From Pilatotrama ljubarskyi (lineage: Eukaryota; Basidiomycota; Agaricomycetes; Polyporales; Polyporaceae), in the NCBI GenBank assembly GCA_022385805.1, contig MU277775.1, forward strand, positions 5,909 to 69,908: a stretch of 64,000 nucleotides of DNA, read 5' to 3'. Under the pieces are notes generated by a model. It saw nothing but the letters and a program-made list of their open reading frames with translations, was not told where the DNA came from and searched no databases. This document shows, in pieces, positions 34,329 through 46,397 of the stretch. Both the position numbers and the translations under genes were made by a program. Position 1 is the stretch's first letter; each line of letters opens with the position of its first letter.

Positions 34329-35700
34329 ATGCGTCTCTCCCTCGCTTTTGTCACGCTCGCCACGCTCTTCTCCGCTGCGCGGACGCAGAGCCTCATGAGC
34401 CCCGCCTCGACGTCCGGCTCGCTCACCGGGCTCAAGTACACGAACGTCGGCGCGACCGGGTCGTACAACCAGGTCACGAACATCATTCCGGGCACCTTCC
34501 CGACTTGCGATGTAAACCCCTCCTGCATTACGCAGCCGAAGCAGATCAGCGGTACGCGTCTTCTCACTTGAGAATGATGGTGTCTCGTCATTTCCTCGAT
34601 CAGCCTTCGACGGAGGCGGTGCAAATTCCGAGCTTCCGTCGTCATACTTACTCGCTTGCTGCCCTGGCAGGGAACTTGGCGCCTTTCAATGAGGAGATGA
34701 CGTTCAACTTCCGCGGGCCGCTGAACCTGTACAACATCGCGGTTCTCCAGCCGGACAGTACTGGGGCGACTTGGACGCAGGCGAGCTCTTGGGCTGCAGG
34801 GCAGGCCCCCAATAACTTGGTGTTCATGAATAACTTTGGAGGAGCCAAGAGCGGCGAGTTCTCAAGTGAGCCCCATCAATCGCCGTTGCACGGCGGGAAA
34901 GCGGAGAGCCTCATGAGCATTACTACATTACAGTCTGCGGAGGAAACAGCCAGTCGTTTGCGAATGGCGCCTGGACGGACGCGACCACCGCTGCGAACGC
35001 CGAGATCGCAAACGGTTTCCTTGATGAGGACCATGAGATCGTACGTCTCCTCGTCAGCCATCGCGCAGCATCACTCACTGATGCGCCCCACCCCTCATGA
35101 TACTGCCTCCACCGACCCACACAGAACATCATGACGGCGCAAACCTGCGCGGACAGCCCGTGCGACGGCTTCGCGCGGGGCACGGCGAACCACGGCTGGG
35201 CGGACTCGAAGATGCTCGTCGTGACCTTCGACATGCCGCCCTCGCAGGACCCGTCGAAAGTGCCCGCGATCTGGGCGCTGAACGCGCAGGTCGTGCGCTC
35301 CGCCGAATACGGCTGCAATTGCCGCGGCATCGGCAGCCCCGGCGGATGTGGCGAGCTCGACATCCTCGAGACCCTCGTCGGCGCAGACCCTAACCAGGGC
35401 ATCTCGGAGGTGTACTCGGTTAAGGGCGCGACGGGCTCCGGGACCACGAACTCCTTTGCGAGGCCGACGGCGAACAAGGTCACGTATGCGGTCGTGTTCG
35501 ACGTGCAGACGGACAGCATCGCGATTCAGCAGCTGGCGGGGTGGGACTACTCTCAGACGTCGGTCCCCCGCTCTGTGATCGATGGGTTCTTAAATGCACC
35601 GGCGTTGGAGGTGTCCTTTGCGACTGGGGCACGGCGGAGGAGCGAGCTGCAGAAGCCAAGGGGTGTCATCGGCGGACGTCGCCGTCGCCACGCCCTCTGA
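34329..35700 (+). CDS. Tos1-like cell-wall glycosyl hydrolase, paralog B
   Basis: Secreted cell-wall protein of the Tos1/YJL171C group, paralogous to the minus-strand gene at 17.0-18.3 kb. Four exons (34329-34551, 34671-34865, 34934-35040, 35125-35700) give 366 residues. It has a signal peptide (MRLSLAFVTLATLFSAARTQ), GTFPTCDVNPSCITQPKQIS, PNNLVFMNNFGGAKSGEFSS and CGGNSQSFANGAW. EINIMTAQTC, GFARGTANHGWADSKMLVVT, AEYGCNCRGI and CGELDILE follow. The last resembles the GH16 catalytic ExDxxE. Compared with paralog A it has one more intron (35041-35124), placed between DHEI and NIMTA. It ends in a basic tail (GGRRRRHAL), as paralog A does. Confidence 0.92.
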
Positions 35701-36881
35701 AGGGTCTCACGGGTAGTACTATGTCCTTTGTGTAACGTCGGCGGACAACTGTTCTCACAATCTGCGATACCCGCTATCATAAGAAAGCACCACCCTCAGA
35801 GCGATATATGGCAGTCTTCTTCATAATCACGTACCGTGGCCCATGCAATCTGCGACATGATGCATCCGCTGCATAGCTGCAACTAAATTCCCTTTGTGTA
35901 CATGGTGAACCTCCGGACTGTCGGCGCTACCTCCCCGGAGACCATTTCCGACACGATGCCCGACACAACAAACATTGTATGTGGTCCGTGCGCACGCCGC
36001 CGCCCTATATAATCCCAGCGCGCACACCGTAGCACCTCATACTTACCTTGATGGCACGAGCCCCTTCACGTACCAGGGTTCGTGGGCCGTGGGGGCCTCT
36101 CATAGCACGGCGACCATGTCCTCAGGGGGACCCTGCGGTTTGTATGGCCTTCGGGTCATGCACCGTCCAAATATTTTCCTGTCCCGCTTCGGCCCTCGGG
36201 CTGGGCGGGCCTTTTTCATGTCGGTGCACCGTCCTAACCCTAACCCTACGGCCCCGGAAGGCACCGTTCAGTACGACTCGCCAGAGCACTCTGCGCCGAG
36301 TTACTCTTCCACACTTCTCAGTGGCTGTAACATTTGTGGCTGCACATACAATGCTCTGTCTCATAGACTACTGTCGTCTTCTGCTATCCCTTGATATGTG
36401 TCTGGCATCTGCATCAGCTATGAGTTCAATTACGACTTGCTGACTAGCCCTGAGGCCTGCCGCCTGATCCACTGCTCGCTCCCTACTCTTCGTGCTGGGA
36501 GTGCCACTACTTGCGGAAAACCTTGGTCCACTCCGTGCATACAGTACTTGCCCTATGAGATCACGACTCTGCGAGCGCAATAGCCAATGGGCGTGGAACC
36601 TTGAGCACTAGTAGGTTCTCAGCATAAACTGTCATGTGTCAGGCCTTAGGTGCAGTGTAATCCGACGGCTGAAGTGTGGACACAATAAAGATCACGTACG
36701 TGATAAGTGCTCCTTCCTCTCCCTGGGCCATCCTCCACTCCAGATTGCATCTTTGATACCCACCATACCGTTTACAAGGACAGACGGGTCACCCTGCTGT
36801 CCTTGAGATCGGCTTCTCGTTCTCACCGCTCGAGAACTCACTCAGGCGCCACTGCCTCTTCACTGTAAGACCACATGCAAT
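35701..36881. other. 1.2-kb intergenic region
   Basis: No gene supported. It carries a short telomere-like string at 36233-36249. A tRNA was looked for and not found. Confidence 0.35.
36233..36249 (-). repeat. interstitial telomere-like repeat
   Basis: Two CCCTAA units with a partial third on the plus strand match the usual fungal telomere hexamer. Too short to distinguish a repair scar from chance. Confidence 0.35.
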
Positions 36882-38677
36882 ATGCCCTCCGTCGCATTGA
36901 ACGTGGAAATCATTTCTTCCATCATTTCCTTTGCGTACTGGGGTGAGAACCGCCACGATGTTCCTCTAGACTTGCAAACTGTCCACGCACTCGCCCTAAC
37001 ATGCCGCGCCTTTCTCGAACCCGCCCTGGACCAGTTGTGGCGTCGACAACTCACCCTCTTCAACTTGGTCAAAACGCTCCCAAAGGACTCCTGGGAGGTG
37101 TTTGAGAGCGAAGACGACGGCCCGGACGGGCAGAAGCAAGTTCACATCGTACGCCACCATGCTACTTCTACTCACCTTGCCTGCGCGCACTGACGCCACA
37201 GCAGAAATACACGCGATTGAACATTCCTAAGGATTGGGCACGCTTCGACTACTATGCGGCGAAGATCAGAGAGCTCGGATACGACCCCCGCGCGCCATAC
37301 GGGGTGGACGAGTGGCCGTCGTCGCGAAAGGTAGCCGTCCCACAGGAGTTCTACCAGTACCTGTGCATCCTGCGCGCCCCGTACGAACTCCTCCCGAACC
37401 TCAGACGGGTCCGGTGGACGACGTACGAGGGCGAGCTCGCGCTCCGACAACACGTCTACATCTTTCTCAACGACCCGCTGGTCGGGCTCACCCTGGACTT
37501 TCACGACTCGCTCCTCGATCCGTCACCCTCGTATAGCGACGCGACGTTCATCAGGTACACGCTGAAGGCTGTGATCGAGCAATGCCCCGCGTTCCGCGAC
37601 CTGGAGCTTCTCTGGGCGCTGTTCGAGGGGTACGCGGACGTGCTCAGCGAGTTCATACACTCGATGCCGAAGTTGCGCACCTTCTACACGAACGTGCGGG
37701 GAATGAAGGAGATGGACCTCGTCGAGTTGGCGTCCATGCCCGAGCTGCGCAGGACGCGCCTGTATGTGGACGGCAAGGAGTTCCCCTGGCTCACCCGCGC
37801 GTTCTCCCAGCCGCCCTTCCCGTCCATCGTTGACCTCACGCTGGAGGCCCCATCCTTGGACAATTGCACTGCGTTCCTCATCGCGCTCGAGATGTGCAAG
37901 CTCGAGACGCTCATTGTGATTTGCGAGGAGCGGCCCTCCGGCCAGATGCTACGAGACTTCGGCTCTGCACTCGTTGCGAGCTGCTCGCATGAAACTCTTC
38001 GTGTCCTGTCAATCTCCGACAGTGGCACTAGCTCTGAGTCGGCACCCTCCTCGGCGGATGGCACGGTCAACGTCGAGAACCTCGCACTCTTAACAAGTTT
38101 TCCGAATATACGTGCACTGACACTGGACCTCTCCGGGCCGTACGCGCTCGACGACGCCTTCCCGGAGAAACTCCTCTCTACTTGGCCAGTGCTCGAGAAG
38201 CTCTCACTCGGGATGAAGCATGGCTGGGGTCAACGGCCCGCACTCACCTTTGCCGGGCTCGCGCACATCGTCAAGCTCTGCCCACGGCTGGAAGAGCTGT
38301 CGATCGCTATCGACGCGTCTCACCCGGTTGACGCCTCGATAGTAGCCGCAGTGACGCCGAACATGAGGGTGCGGTCGATCAACCTGGGGGATTCGTACGT
38401 GGTACAAGACGAGGGCGGGGCGGTCTCGCTTTCGAGGAATCTGGCGGCGCTGTTCCCTGAGCTGGAGCACATATCCGCGAAGACGCCGGGATCGAAGGCG
38501 GGTGAAGGGGACGGCGCTCAAGAGGGCGACGTGCCCATGGAAGCCCCGGACCAGTCAGAGACCCATGACCAGTCAGAGAAGGGTCTGGCGACGGAGGGCT
38601 TCTGGCGTGAGGTCGAGAAGCAAGTGGCGACTTTCGCTTTGTTGAGGGATATGGACTTCCTCATGGATCTGTCGTGA
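36882..38677 (+). CDS. F-box/LRR-like protein
   Basis: Two exons (36882-37148, 37202-38677) join to 580 residues. The N-terminus has the degenerate F-box-like pattern common in Agaricomycetes: VEIISSIISFAYWGENRHD, then HALALTCRAFLEPALDQLW. The rest shows irregular leucine-rich repeats such as ALTLDLSGPY, LEKLSLGMKH and CPRLEELSIAID, consistent with substrate recognition for an SCF ubiquitin ligase. The last 70 residues are acidic and contain DQSETHDQSE, a small internal duplication. It is unrelated in sequence to the F-box gene at 0.7 kb. Substrate unknown. Its stop lies only about 210 bp from that of the convergent vacuolar protease. Confidence 0.75.
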
Positions 38678-38888
38678 AATGCTTCGTGTTGTTGTTCGCT
38701 ATGTCATATGTCGTCTGCTGCTAGTCAAGATTGCTGTCCCATTTGTTTCTTAGGATGTACAACAATGTATATGGTATACCACCGTGCTCTGAATGAACGC
38801 CGAATCCATTAACACATACATAACAGGAACGTAGTATGCTGTCCGGCGCCGGACTTACCAGGTAAACGCGAGGACGGTGCCGTCAATC

Positions 38889-41800
38889 TCACGCCCTAAA
38901 CTTCGTCCATACCTCCGCAAGTCCATCCGCATTCTTCGTCGGGAGCGCCCAGAGCGGCAGGAACTGCTTTACCTCCTCGTAGGCGGGGATCCTCCCGCTC
39001 TCCGGACCTCCGAGCGCACTCGCGTACTCCGCGTACTCGCACGCCGCCCGCCCGGTCAGCTCCTCATCTCCCGCTTCGCCGCCTGCTTCCCAGCCTACTT
39101 CGACGAGGAATGTCTTGTCCCATGTCCTGCCCCACAGCCGGACTTCCTTCACACCGTCCTTGGGCATCTCGTATCCTCCTTGCATGTGCATCTTCTCGAA
39201 AGGCACTGGGGAGGGTGCCGGGGCTGGCGCAGGCAGAGGCTCATCGTCGGATGGCTGATGCACGTAGACGAAGTTGATCGGGCGGTCAAAGTACAGCCTA
39301 CACCCGCGGGTGTTCTGGCCGCGCAGAGAGATGACCGCTCGGGTGCCGTTCAACCGCATGGGCCGGACGTCCAACCATTCTGAGGCTAGGGAGGAGTTGG
39401 TTCCGCCCGGGGACGGGAGCAAGTCGGACGTCCAGGTACACGTCATGAGATCAGGCCGGAGGCCATTCGAGTCGCACACCACGTCGGAGTGCCGCGCAGA
39501 TGGGATATCGGGCACGATGTAGCGATCGACGTAGCCCTTCAAACCGGTTATGGTGGTCTCCGCACGAACCACCTCGACAGGGGCGCTTTGCATGCCTTGG
39601 GTAGGGTTGATAGCGAGTCCGGAGGTCGGGGATGCGAGCTCGACGAACTGCTGGAAGTAGATTCGGAAGGGCCATTGCTGACTGAAGGGGAAGACGGTCC
39701 ACGAAATGGCCAGGAGGAGTATCAGAATGCCCGCAACGACGATGTTCAGCGATTGTGGCAGCTTGTGCGCAAAAGGGGTGATCGGCAGGAATATGAGGGT
39801 CGAGAATAATGCGAGGATAAAGTAGACTGCATGGCTATGAGCTTTCAAGCATAAGCGGTTCCTGTCGAAGCACTCACCGGTCGCTGGAGGACTTCCGTCG
39901 ACGAGGGTATGCATCGTGGCGTTCAGCAACAGCACCTCTAACTGGAAAAGTAGTACGGCTACCGCCGGGACAAGGAGCAACATCTGGGCGATCCACCATC
40001 CGTATTCATCCGCCGGCTTCGCGACCACCTTCACGTTCTCAGGTGGGTCTACCGTAAGATATTCGCCGCCACCCTCCGTCTGTCTGCGGTGTTGATGGAT
40101 GAGAGGGGTGATCTCCGTCGGTTCGGTCTCGACAATCGCGCTTTCCTCTTGACCAGGCTGACCGTTCGCGTGCCCTTCGGTATTTTCATCCGCGTGTTCG
40201 GGCGCTTCGTATCTCACGCCGCGGACCAGTCGGCGTCCGGGCACGACGCCCTCAGCACGGGCCTGCCGCTCCTCGGGGGAGGTGAAGAGGAAGCTGTAGC
40301 TGCCCATCTCGTTGCCTGGGTCACGGCGACGTCCCGCACGAATGAGCTCCAGCGCCGCAGCTAGCCATGCGCCGAGATTGAACAACGTGACCCAGTACAA
40401 TGAGCCGTATTGTTTCGAGAGTGCGACGGTTGCCATGACCAGGAGGGTCCAGGTAAAAAAGTAGAGGGAGAGCGTGACCGTGAGCTTCTGCGAGGCGAAT
40501 GTAGAAGGGAGGATGTAGTGAAGAGCCTGGATAGGGAGCACGAGAGCTAGGAAGGAAAGCCCGAGGAATATGCTGAGCACCACATAGGCATGCGAATGCA
40601 CGATCTGGACCGGAGCTTAGTGTACGAGTGAAAGGGATGCGATTCCGTTCTTACGTTCGGGTTCAGCTTGAGGAAACCAACGGAGAGGCCGACATGCGCC
40701 AAGATAGCGACGATGAGGGCGATCCAGAATCGCTCCCATCCGAGGAGTCCTTTCACCACAGTCCTCCATCTTGGTTCTTCATGGGAGGCGGGTATCGCTT
40801 CCATCTCTGCAAGTACTATTAGCGTGCTTGCCACGCTTCCTCGAGAATGTAGTTGCGTACCGGAACGCTTCTTAGCGGTTAGAATGACCCAGACTAGTAG
40901 ACCGATTGTACTGAGAGGTCCTAGGACGAGCAAGACAATGTTGCCAAGGTACAGCGAGTTGAGAGGTAACAGGACTAGAGTCCGTCCGAGCACTTTAGCC
41001 AGGACAGTCAGAATACAGCCGGGACAGAAGTCTCTGCACGTACCGTCGAAGTACACAGGCTTCGTGGTATCAGTCCCAGGATGATCATCATTCAATAGTG
41101 TCAAACCCGCGCCTCTCACGGTCTCCAGCATTGCCCAGATGGCCTTTCTAGCCCCATTATGTCCCATGCCAGAGATGGAGTCACGCAGCGTGTGGTAGTA
41201 CGCGCGATTCTTGTAGAATGCGAAGTCAAATCCCTCCAAGCCGGCGGCCTCTCCCTCCACGCCACGAGCGTATACTTCGTAGTCGGTCGCGCTACGGATC
41301 ATACCGGTAGACCAGGCTTCAGAGGTCAGAACAGTGCCATGCGGATGCTTCACAAGGCGAGAATGAAGGGAGCTTGTTGGTCCGTAGGACGTTGTCCGGA
41401 AGACTAGAGGGCGACTGGGTCGCGTTCGGTCAACTCAAATGGTCCTAAAGGGTCAGCAAGATCGACATACCCGCCCGATGCCGCGCCTTCAAGGTTGATG
41501 AAGACCGAGGTAAGGTTTGACCAGGGGTGCTCGAAGAATGCATGCGCGCCATTGAGCTGGTCTTCCTCCCCATTGTTGAAGAAGAATATAGCTGTGCGTC
41601 GAGGACGTCTCTCGGGCGCGGAGAGATACTCCGCCATTTCGAGCAAGGTCACGACAGCTATCCCGTCGTCTGTTGCGCCAGGAGCAGAAGAGACGGAGTC
41701 GTAATGGCACGAGAACAGGACACCGTCGTGCGCTGGTCCAGTCCCGTCAATCTTCAGCAGCACATTTGTTCCTTCGAAGTACACGACATAGCTCCCTCTT

Positions 41801-42248
41801 GCTGTGTACGTCACGTTGGATGTCAGGTCGTTGGAGATTTTAACATGATCATGTCGGGCAGCTAGAGGTTTAAGGCGAGATAGAATGTAGTTCCGCACGG
41901 CATCGTTCTTATGAGAGATGTACGGATGGGGCCCTGTGGTGATCTACATCAGGATTCATCAGTCTCGGGCGTACAGGCATCGTTCAATCTCATCAGCTTC
42001 ACGGAAAATCGATGAGAAGAAGATGAAGGCTTCACGGTGAAGTTCCTGACAGTCTCACGGAATAAACTCACCTTGCTTAACGCGTCGAATGCACGGTTGA
42101 CGTCAAGGCCCAGAGTGTCCTTTGGTATGTCCCGGGGCTCGTCCTGTATCAGAACGCTTCCAAATGCGATAGCATATAATATGATTGTCAGCACAGCGAC
42201 CTGGGTCGGCGCGAACTTGAACGGGGCTGCTAGTTTGGCGAACCGCAT
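38889..42248 (-). CDS. PFF1: vacuolar membrane metalloprotease, M28 family (Pff1-like)
   Basis: Multi-pass vacuolar membrane peptidase. The N-terminal membrane helix (VAVLTIILYAIAFGSVL) is followed by the lumenal M28 peptidase domain. Zinc-site motifs are intact: SCHYDSV with His and Asp, GATDDG, NNGEED with the catalytic and bridging Glu, NLEGAASGG, and the late YYHTLRDSISGMGH. About eight more hydrophobic helices follow, among them LVLLPLNSLYLGNIVLLVLG, LSIFLGLSFLALVLPI and AVYFILALFSTLIFLPI. A cytosolic acidic loop (EHADENTEGHANGQPGQEE) lies between helices. The C-terminal lumenal domain runs to the FRA end. Several introns interrupt the 5' two thirds; the last long exon covers 38889-40601. 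Overall about 1,000 residues, the usual size. Confidence 0.92.
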
Positions 42249-42936
42249 GGCGCGTTCCTGCCCACAGCGGCGAAGGGTTTCAAGATGCGTGCAATATTAT
42301 CGGTGCAGTGGAGGAGCACACAAAGGGATTGACAGGTAGGAAGAAGATATGGTCGAAGTTGCAGTCGTTGTCGGAGGGCTCGTCGTCGTCGTCGACCACG
42401 GCGAGAGTACTACTGTAATGACGTCTGCGGGACGCCCTCGCGGGAGGAAAAGACGCCCAGAGTACCTCGCGTGTGACGTTCTGGTGACCGATGTCTGTGA
42501 CACAGCCGGCGTCACAGTCACAGTATCGCGTCCGCTTCAAGGCCATCCAAATTTTGGCATCCACAACACAGGCGGCATCGTCAAGGTGAGTATCCCATTC
42601 TATGCCGAGATGATGCTGGTACAGGTCCCGCGGAAGGCTCTCGACGTGCTGGGGTGATTCTCAAGTCGGATTTCTGATCGGGAGAGGGTGGATGGGTGGA
42701 TGGTAGGCCGGATGACAGGATGACGGAGGGTACGCCGAGGCAAGCTCGGTCGCGGGAACGGGTACACTGGGACAAGGAGGGTTGTTGGGTCCAAGTGGAA
42801 GATTGATCTCGCAGGAAGACGACCTTGCACCAACTCCCGCACGTCGAGAGTCCGCACGCAGGACTGGCCGCATCACCTGGAAAGCTTTGCTCCTCCTGTG
42901 ATCTAACCTCTACCTTTTAGATCAAGACTCACACCA
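42249..42936. other. divergent promoter, protease and uL23
   Basis: About 690 bp between the two start codons. A pyrimidine-rich run ending in TACCTTTTAG (42907-42920) lies just before the uL23 start. This is typical of ribosomal-protein leaders and may also be the acceptor of a leader intron. Confidence 0.4.
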
Positions 42937-43630
42937 ATGGCCATCACAAAGACTCCCAAGGGTAAGGCGACGAAGGGTACGTCTGCTCATGAATGCCCCA
43001 GTTGCCGTGTCCTTATGTCCCCTCCTTTTGCTTAGCGTCGGAGAAGGACGCCAAGGCGAAGGCCGCGAAAAAGGCTGCGCTCCACGGCACTCACGCACAT
43101 GCCGCGCGCAAGGTCCGCTACTCGGTTTCCTTCCACCGCCCCAAGACCCTCCGCCTGCCTCGTAACCCCAAGTACCCCCGGAAATCCATCCCCCATGCCC
43201 CCCGGATGGATCAGTTCAGGACGATCGTCTCGTGAGTTAGGGAGTGCTCCCTGTACGTCGGAAGTCCCTGACGCATCTTTAGGCCCTTGAACACGGAGTC
43301 GGCCATGAAGAAGATTGAGGAGCACAACACCCTCGTCTTCATCACTGACATCCGCGCGAACAAGCGCCAGATCAAGGATGCGGTGAAGAAGCTCTACGAT
43401 GTCCAGGCCGCGAAGGTCAACACCCTCATCCGGTGAGTCGTGACTGTAACTCCTTCAACTGAAGTATTCTGACCTCACTTCCTACTTAGCCCCGACGGCA
43501 AAAAGAAGGCGTACGTCCGCCTGACGGCCGACCACGACGCGCTGGACGTTGCGAACAAGGTCAGTCCCTGGCCTTCTCGTCGTCGGGAGCATGCCGCTCA
43601 CATTCTGCCTACAAGATTGGCTTCATCTAA
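42937..43630 (+). CDS. RPL25: 60S ribosomal protein uL23 (L23a/L25)
   Basis: Binds 25S rRNA near the polypeptide exit tunnel, where it contacts SRP and nascent-chain factors. Five exons (42937-42976, 43036-43231, 43283-43432, 43490-43559, 43616-43630) join to exactly 156 residues. The basic N-terminus ([20 protein letters not shown]) leads to [56 protein letters not shown] and the terminal ANKIGFI. The last coding exon is 15 nt. Introns are 50-59 nt, too short to host a standard snoRNA. Identification is secure. Confidence 0.97.
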
Positions 43631-44240
43631 GCGATACGCCTTGTTCTCCTTCCGTCGTCTACCCTACCCTACCCTCTTGCCGCTTTGTTCTGCTATCGCG
43701 GAATCTATGTACTCTGAGCCATTGGTGCTTGCCCGGGCCCCTCCATGACATGACCGATGTATGCATATGCGTCGTACCCCCAATGCTATCCGCCCATGCG
43801 ACCTGCGAAGCAAAACAGATGCGTCTGTGTGACTTGAGTGACCTTGAAATACAATGGAGCAGGACTCTGAAATGCGGTTACATGACTGCGTTGACTACAG
43901 TACATTCTAGTCTTGGCATCCTACTCAATACTCCAGTAAGTCCGACTCAGACACGAACCCAAGCACGAACCACCATCTTCGTCAAGCGTACTGTCTTCAA
44001 ATGTCTCCTGCAGCGCACAATGCCTCATGTTGAGCAGGTCTGCAGGCCTGAGTGCCCCGAAGTCGTTCCACCTGCGTCGAGTCATATTGCACAACAGTGA
44101 TATGGGTCATTCTCCAGGGGTCATACCTCTACCACCACCCGGGCTCCTTTGCACACCTCTTCCTGCCGCTGCCTTTAACTCATCTCTTGGTTGTACTCAC
44201 TCTGCCCACGACATACAAGTGACGACTAGCGATATACGGT
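43631..44240. other. 610-bp spacer
   Basis: 3' flank of uL23 and promoter of the ABC ATPase gene. No gene or repeat was recognised. Confidence 0.4.
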
Positions 44241-46211
44241 ATGACATGGCGGAGCTCCCTTGCGCGTTGTAGTCGACTGCCCCGACGCCCTGCTCTCGCC
44301 TGCCAAGTCCACAACGACGCCGCTTCGCTGCCTATCATCAGCATTCCCCAGGCGTCCATCTACGAGCTAGGCAGCCAAGAGCCAGTACTGCGCGACGTCT
44401 TGTGGACTGTCCACCCGGACGAGGCATGGGCAGTCGTGAACGACGGCGCTGCCTCGTCGCACCTCAAGCCTGCGCTCTTCGGGGCCCTTATGGGGACGTA
44501 CCGCATCTCCCCGCCCCCTCCACCCCCAGGAGGACTCTTCCCATTCCTGCAAGACGCGGACCCGCACCAGTACGTCCAGATGGTTCGCTTCGCACACCGG
44601 GGGCGCGGTTCGGGCGACGGTTTCTACGACTTCACGGCGCGGTATGGCGCGATGCGGGAAGGCGACGTACGGACGCTGCGCGAGACGTTCTTCCCGGAGA
44701 CCGCGCGCCCGCTGCACACGCTCGCCATTCCCTCCTTCCATCACCCGGAGAAGACGGTAGCACGGGCGGAGGCGGAGCGCAAGCAGAAGCTGTTCGAGAT
44801 GTTGACGGCGTGGCTCCGCTTGGAGAACTTGCTTGACTTGCCTATGGTCGCGCTGAGCAATGGGCAGACGCGAAGAGCGAGGATAGCGAAGGCATTGTTG
44901 GAGGAGCCTAAGCTGCTGCTGTTGGATGAACCCTTGAGTAAGTGTTTCCGTGCAGTGCTCTGGGAAGCCCGCGGGCATGCGGGGGATGTGCATGGTCTTC
45001 GTCAGCGTATCAGTGCACCCAAGGACGACCGGGTAGTGGACGGCACAAGGCGTCCCTGTGGCGTGCAGCATCCATGGGGAAAGCGCTGCCTATGCGGGGC
45101 TCCCGCTGCAGTGATGTAGCTTGCTGATGTGGCTCTCGCAGCTGGCCTAGACGTAAAGTCACGGAAGATACTACTGGACCTCCTGCAAGAGCTCAAGAGA
45201 ACGCGGGCCGCCCCTCACGTCATCATGGGCCTCCGTGCACAAGACCCGCTCCCGGATTGGACGACTCATGTTGCGCTCATCAAAGATGGCGGCCATGTAC
45301 ATACCGGACGGAAGGAAGACGTATTTTCCTCGGTATTCACTCCTTCACTATCTCAGACGCCGTCCGCTGGGTCTTCGGACTCGAACTACAAACATCGACA
45401 ACAGGGCGATCCTCTAGTCGACATGTCAGGCGTCACCGTGCAGTATGGGACTCGCACGATCCTCTCTTCAATCCAATGGACGATACGCGCCAACTCACGA
45501 TGGCATCTGATTGGCGAGAACGGCGCAGGCAAGACCACCCTACTCGCGCTGCTTACCGGAGAGCACCCCCAGTCCTACACCCAGTCTTCGAAGCTGCGCC
45601 TCTTCGACCGCGAACGCGCGCGTTGGGCGACGCCTATGTTGCACCGGCGCATCGGACGTGTCTCCCCCGAACTATTCAACGCGTTTCCCCGAAGATACCA
45701 GATGACAGTCTGGGACGCCATCGGGACCGGGTTCGATGGCGGTTTTGTGCCCAAGGGTAAGCGACATGTCGGCGTGGCTCAAGATGGAACGGACCTCGTA
45801 CCCGGTTCGCAAGAGGAGGAATGGCGCGTACATCGCATGCATGAGGTAATGCGCGCCCTCGGGCCCAGCAGGTGGCACTCGCATCCCGACACCATGACGG
45901 ACCAGAAGTTTTTCGAGCAGCCGTTCCCCACGCTTACGCCCGGCGAGCAGTCGTTGGTGCTGTTGATGAGGGCGCTGGTGGGCGCGCCACCGCTTGTGCT
46001 CCTGGATGAAGCGTGGGCAGGGATGGACAAGGCGATGGTCGAGGCTGCACATGGGTACCTCCAAGATGGCGGCGGAGGATTGACGGAGGACCAGGCATGT
46101 ATCGTAGTGAGTCACTGGGAGGAGGAGGTACCGTGGGGGCCGGAGCAGGGTGTACAGCGATTTAAGCTGGACAGCGGGAAGGGCGAGCAAATCTTCCCCG
46201 CTACGAGGTAA
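44241..46211 (+). CDS. two-domain soluble ABC ATPase with a degenerate first Walker A
   Basis: Two exons (44241-44937, 45142-46211) give 588 residues and no membrane segments. The Arg-rich N-terminus (MTWRSSLARCSRLPRRPALA) looks like a mitochondrial presequence. The first ATPase half lacks a recognisable Walker A: the P-loop position reads VVNDGAASSHLKPALFGALM. It keeps the signature LSNGQTRRARIAKALLEEPK and Walker B LLLLDEPLTGLD, formed across the intron. The second half has an intact Walker A (GENGAGKTTLLALLTGE), a diverged signature (LTPGEQSLVLLMRALVG) and Walker B (LVLLDEAWAGMD). The arrangement is like bacterial ModF/PhrA-type tandem ATPases, found in fungi and plants without a clear role. 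With one composite site able to bind ATP through its own P-loop, it may be asymmetric. Confidence 0.82.
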
Positions 46212-46397
46212 GTACTGCATTGGGATCCGCTTCGGATACCGAGTCTGAAGGGCTTCACAGACAGGAGTAGACCCACGAAGTCCCGCCTCCATCCAGAGGT
46301 GGTTTACAGCCTAGACGCTCGCCGATCATTCGGGCGTATACCCTTGGGGAAGCTTTATATGATACAGGGATATCAACTGCCTACTACTTGCGACGTC

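Noticed and set aside
42349..42657. A 102-residue frame in the divergent region before uL23
   Set aside because: Val-rich low complexity, no conservation signal, and it covers the promoter of two housekeeping genes.
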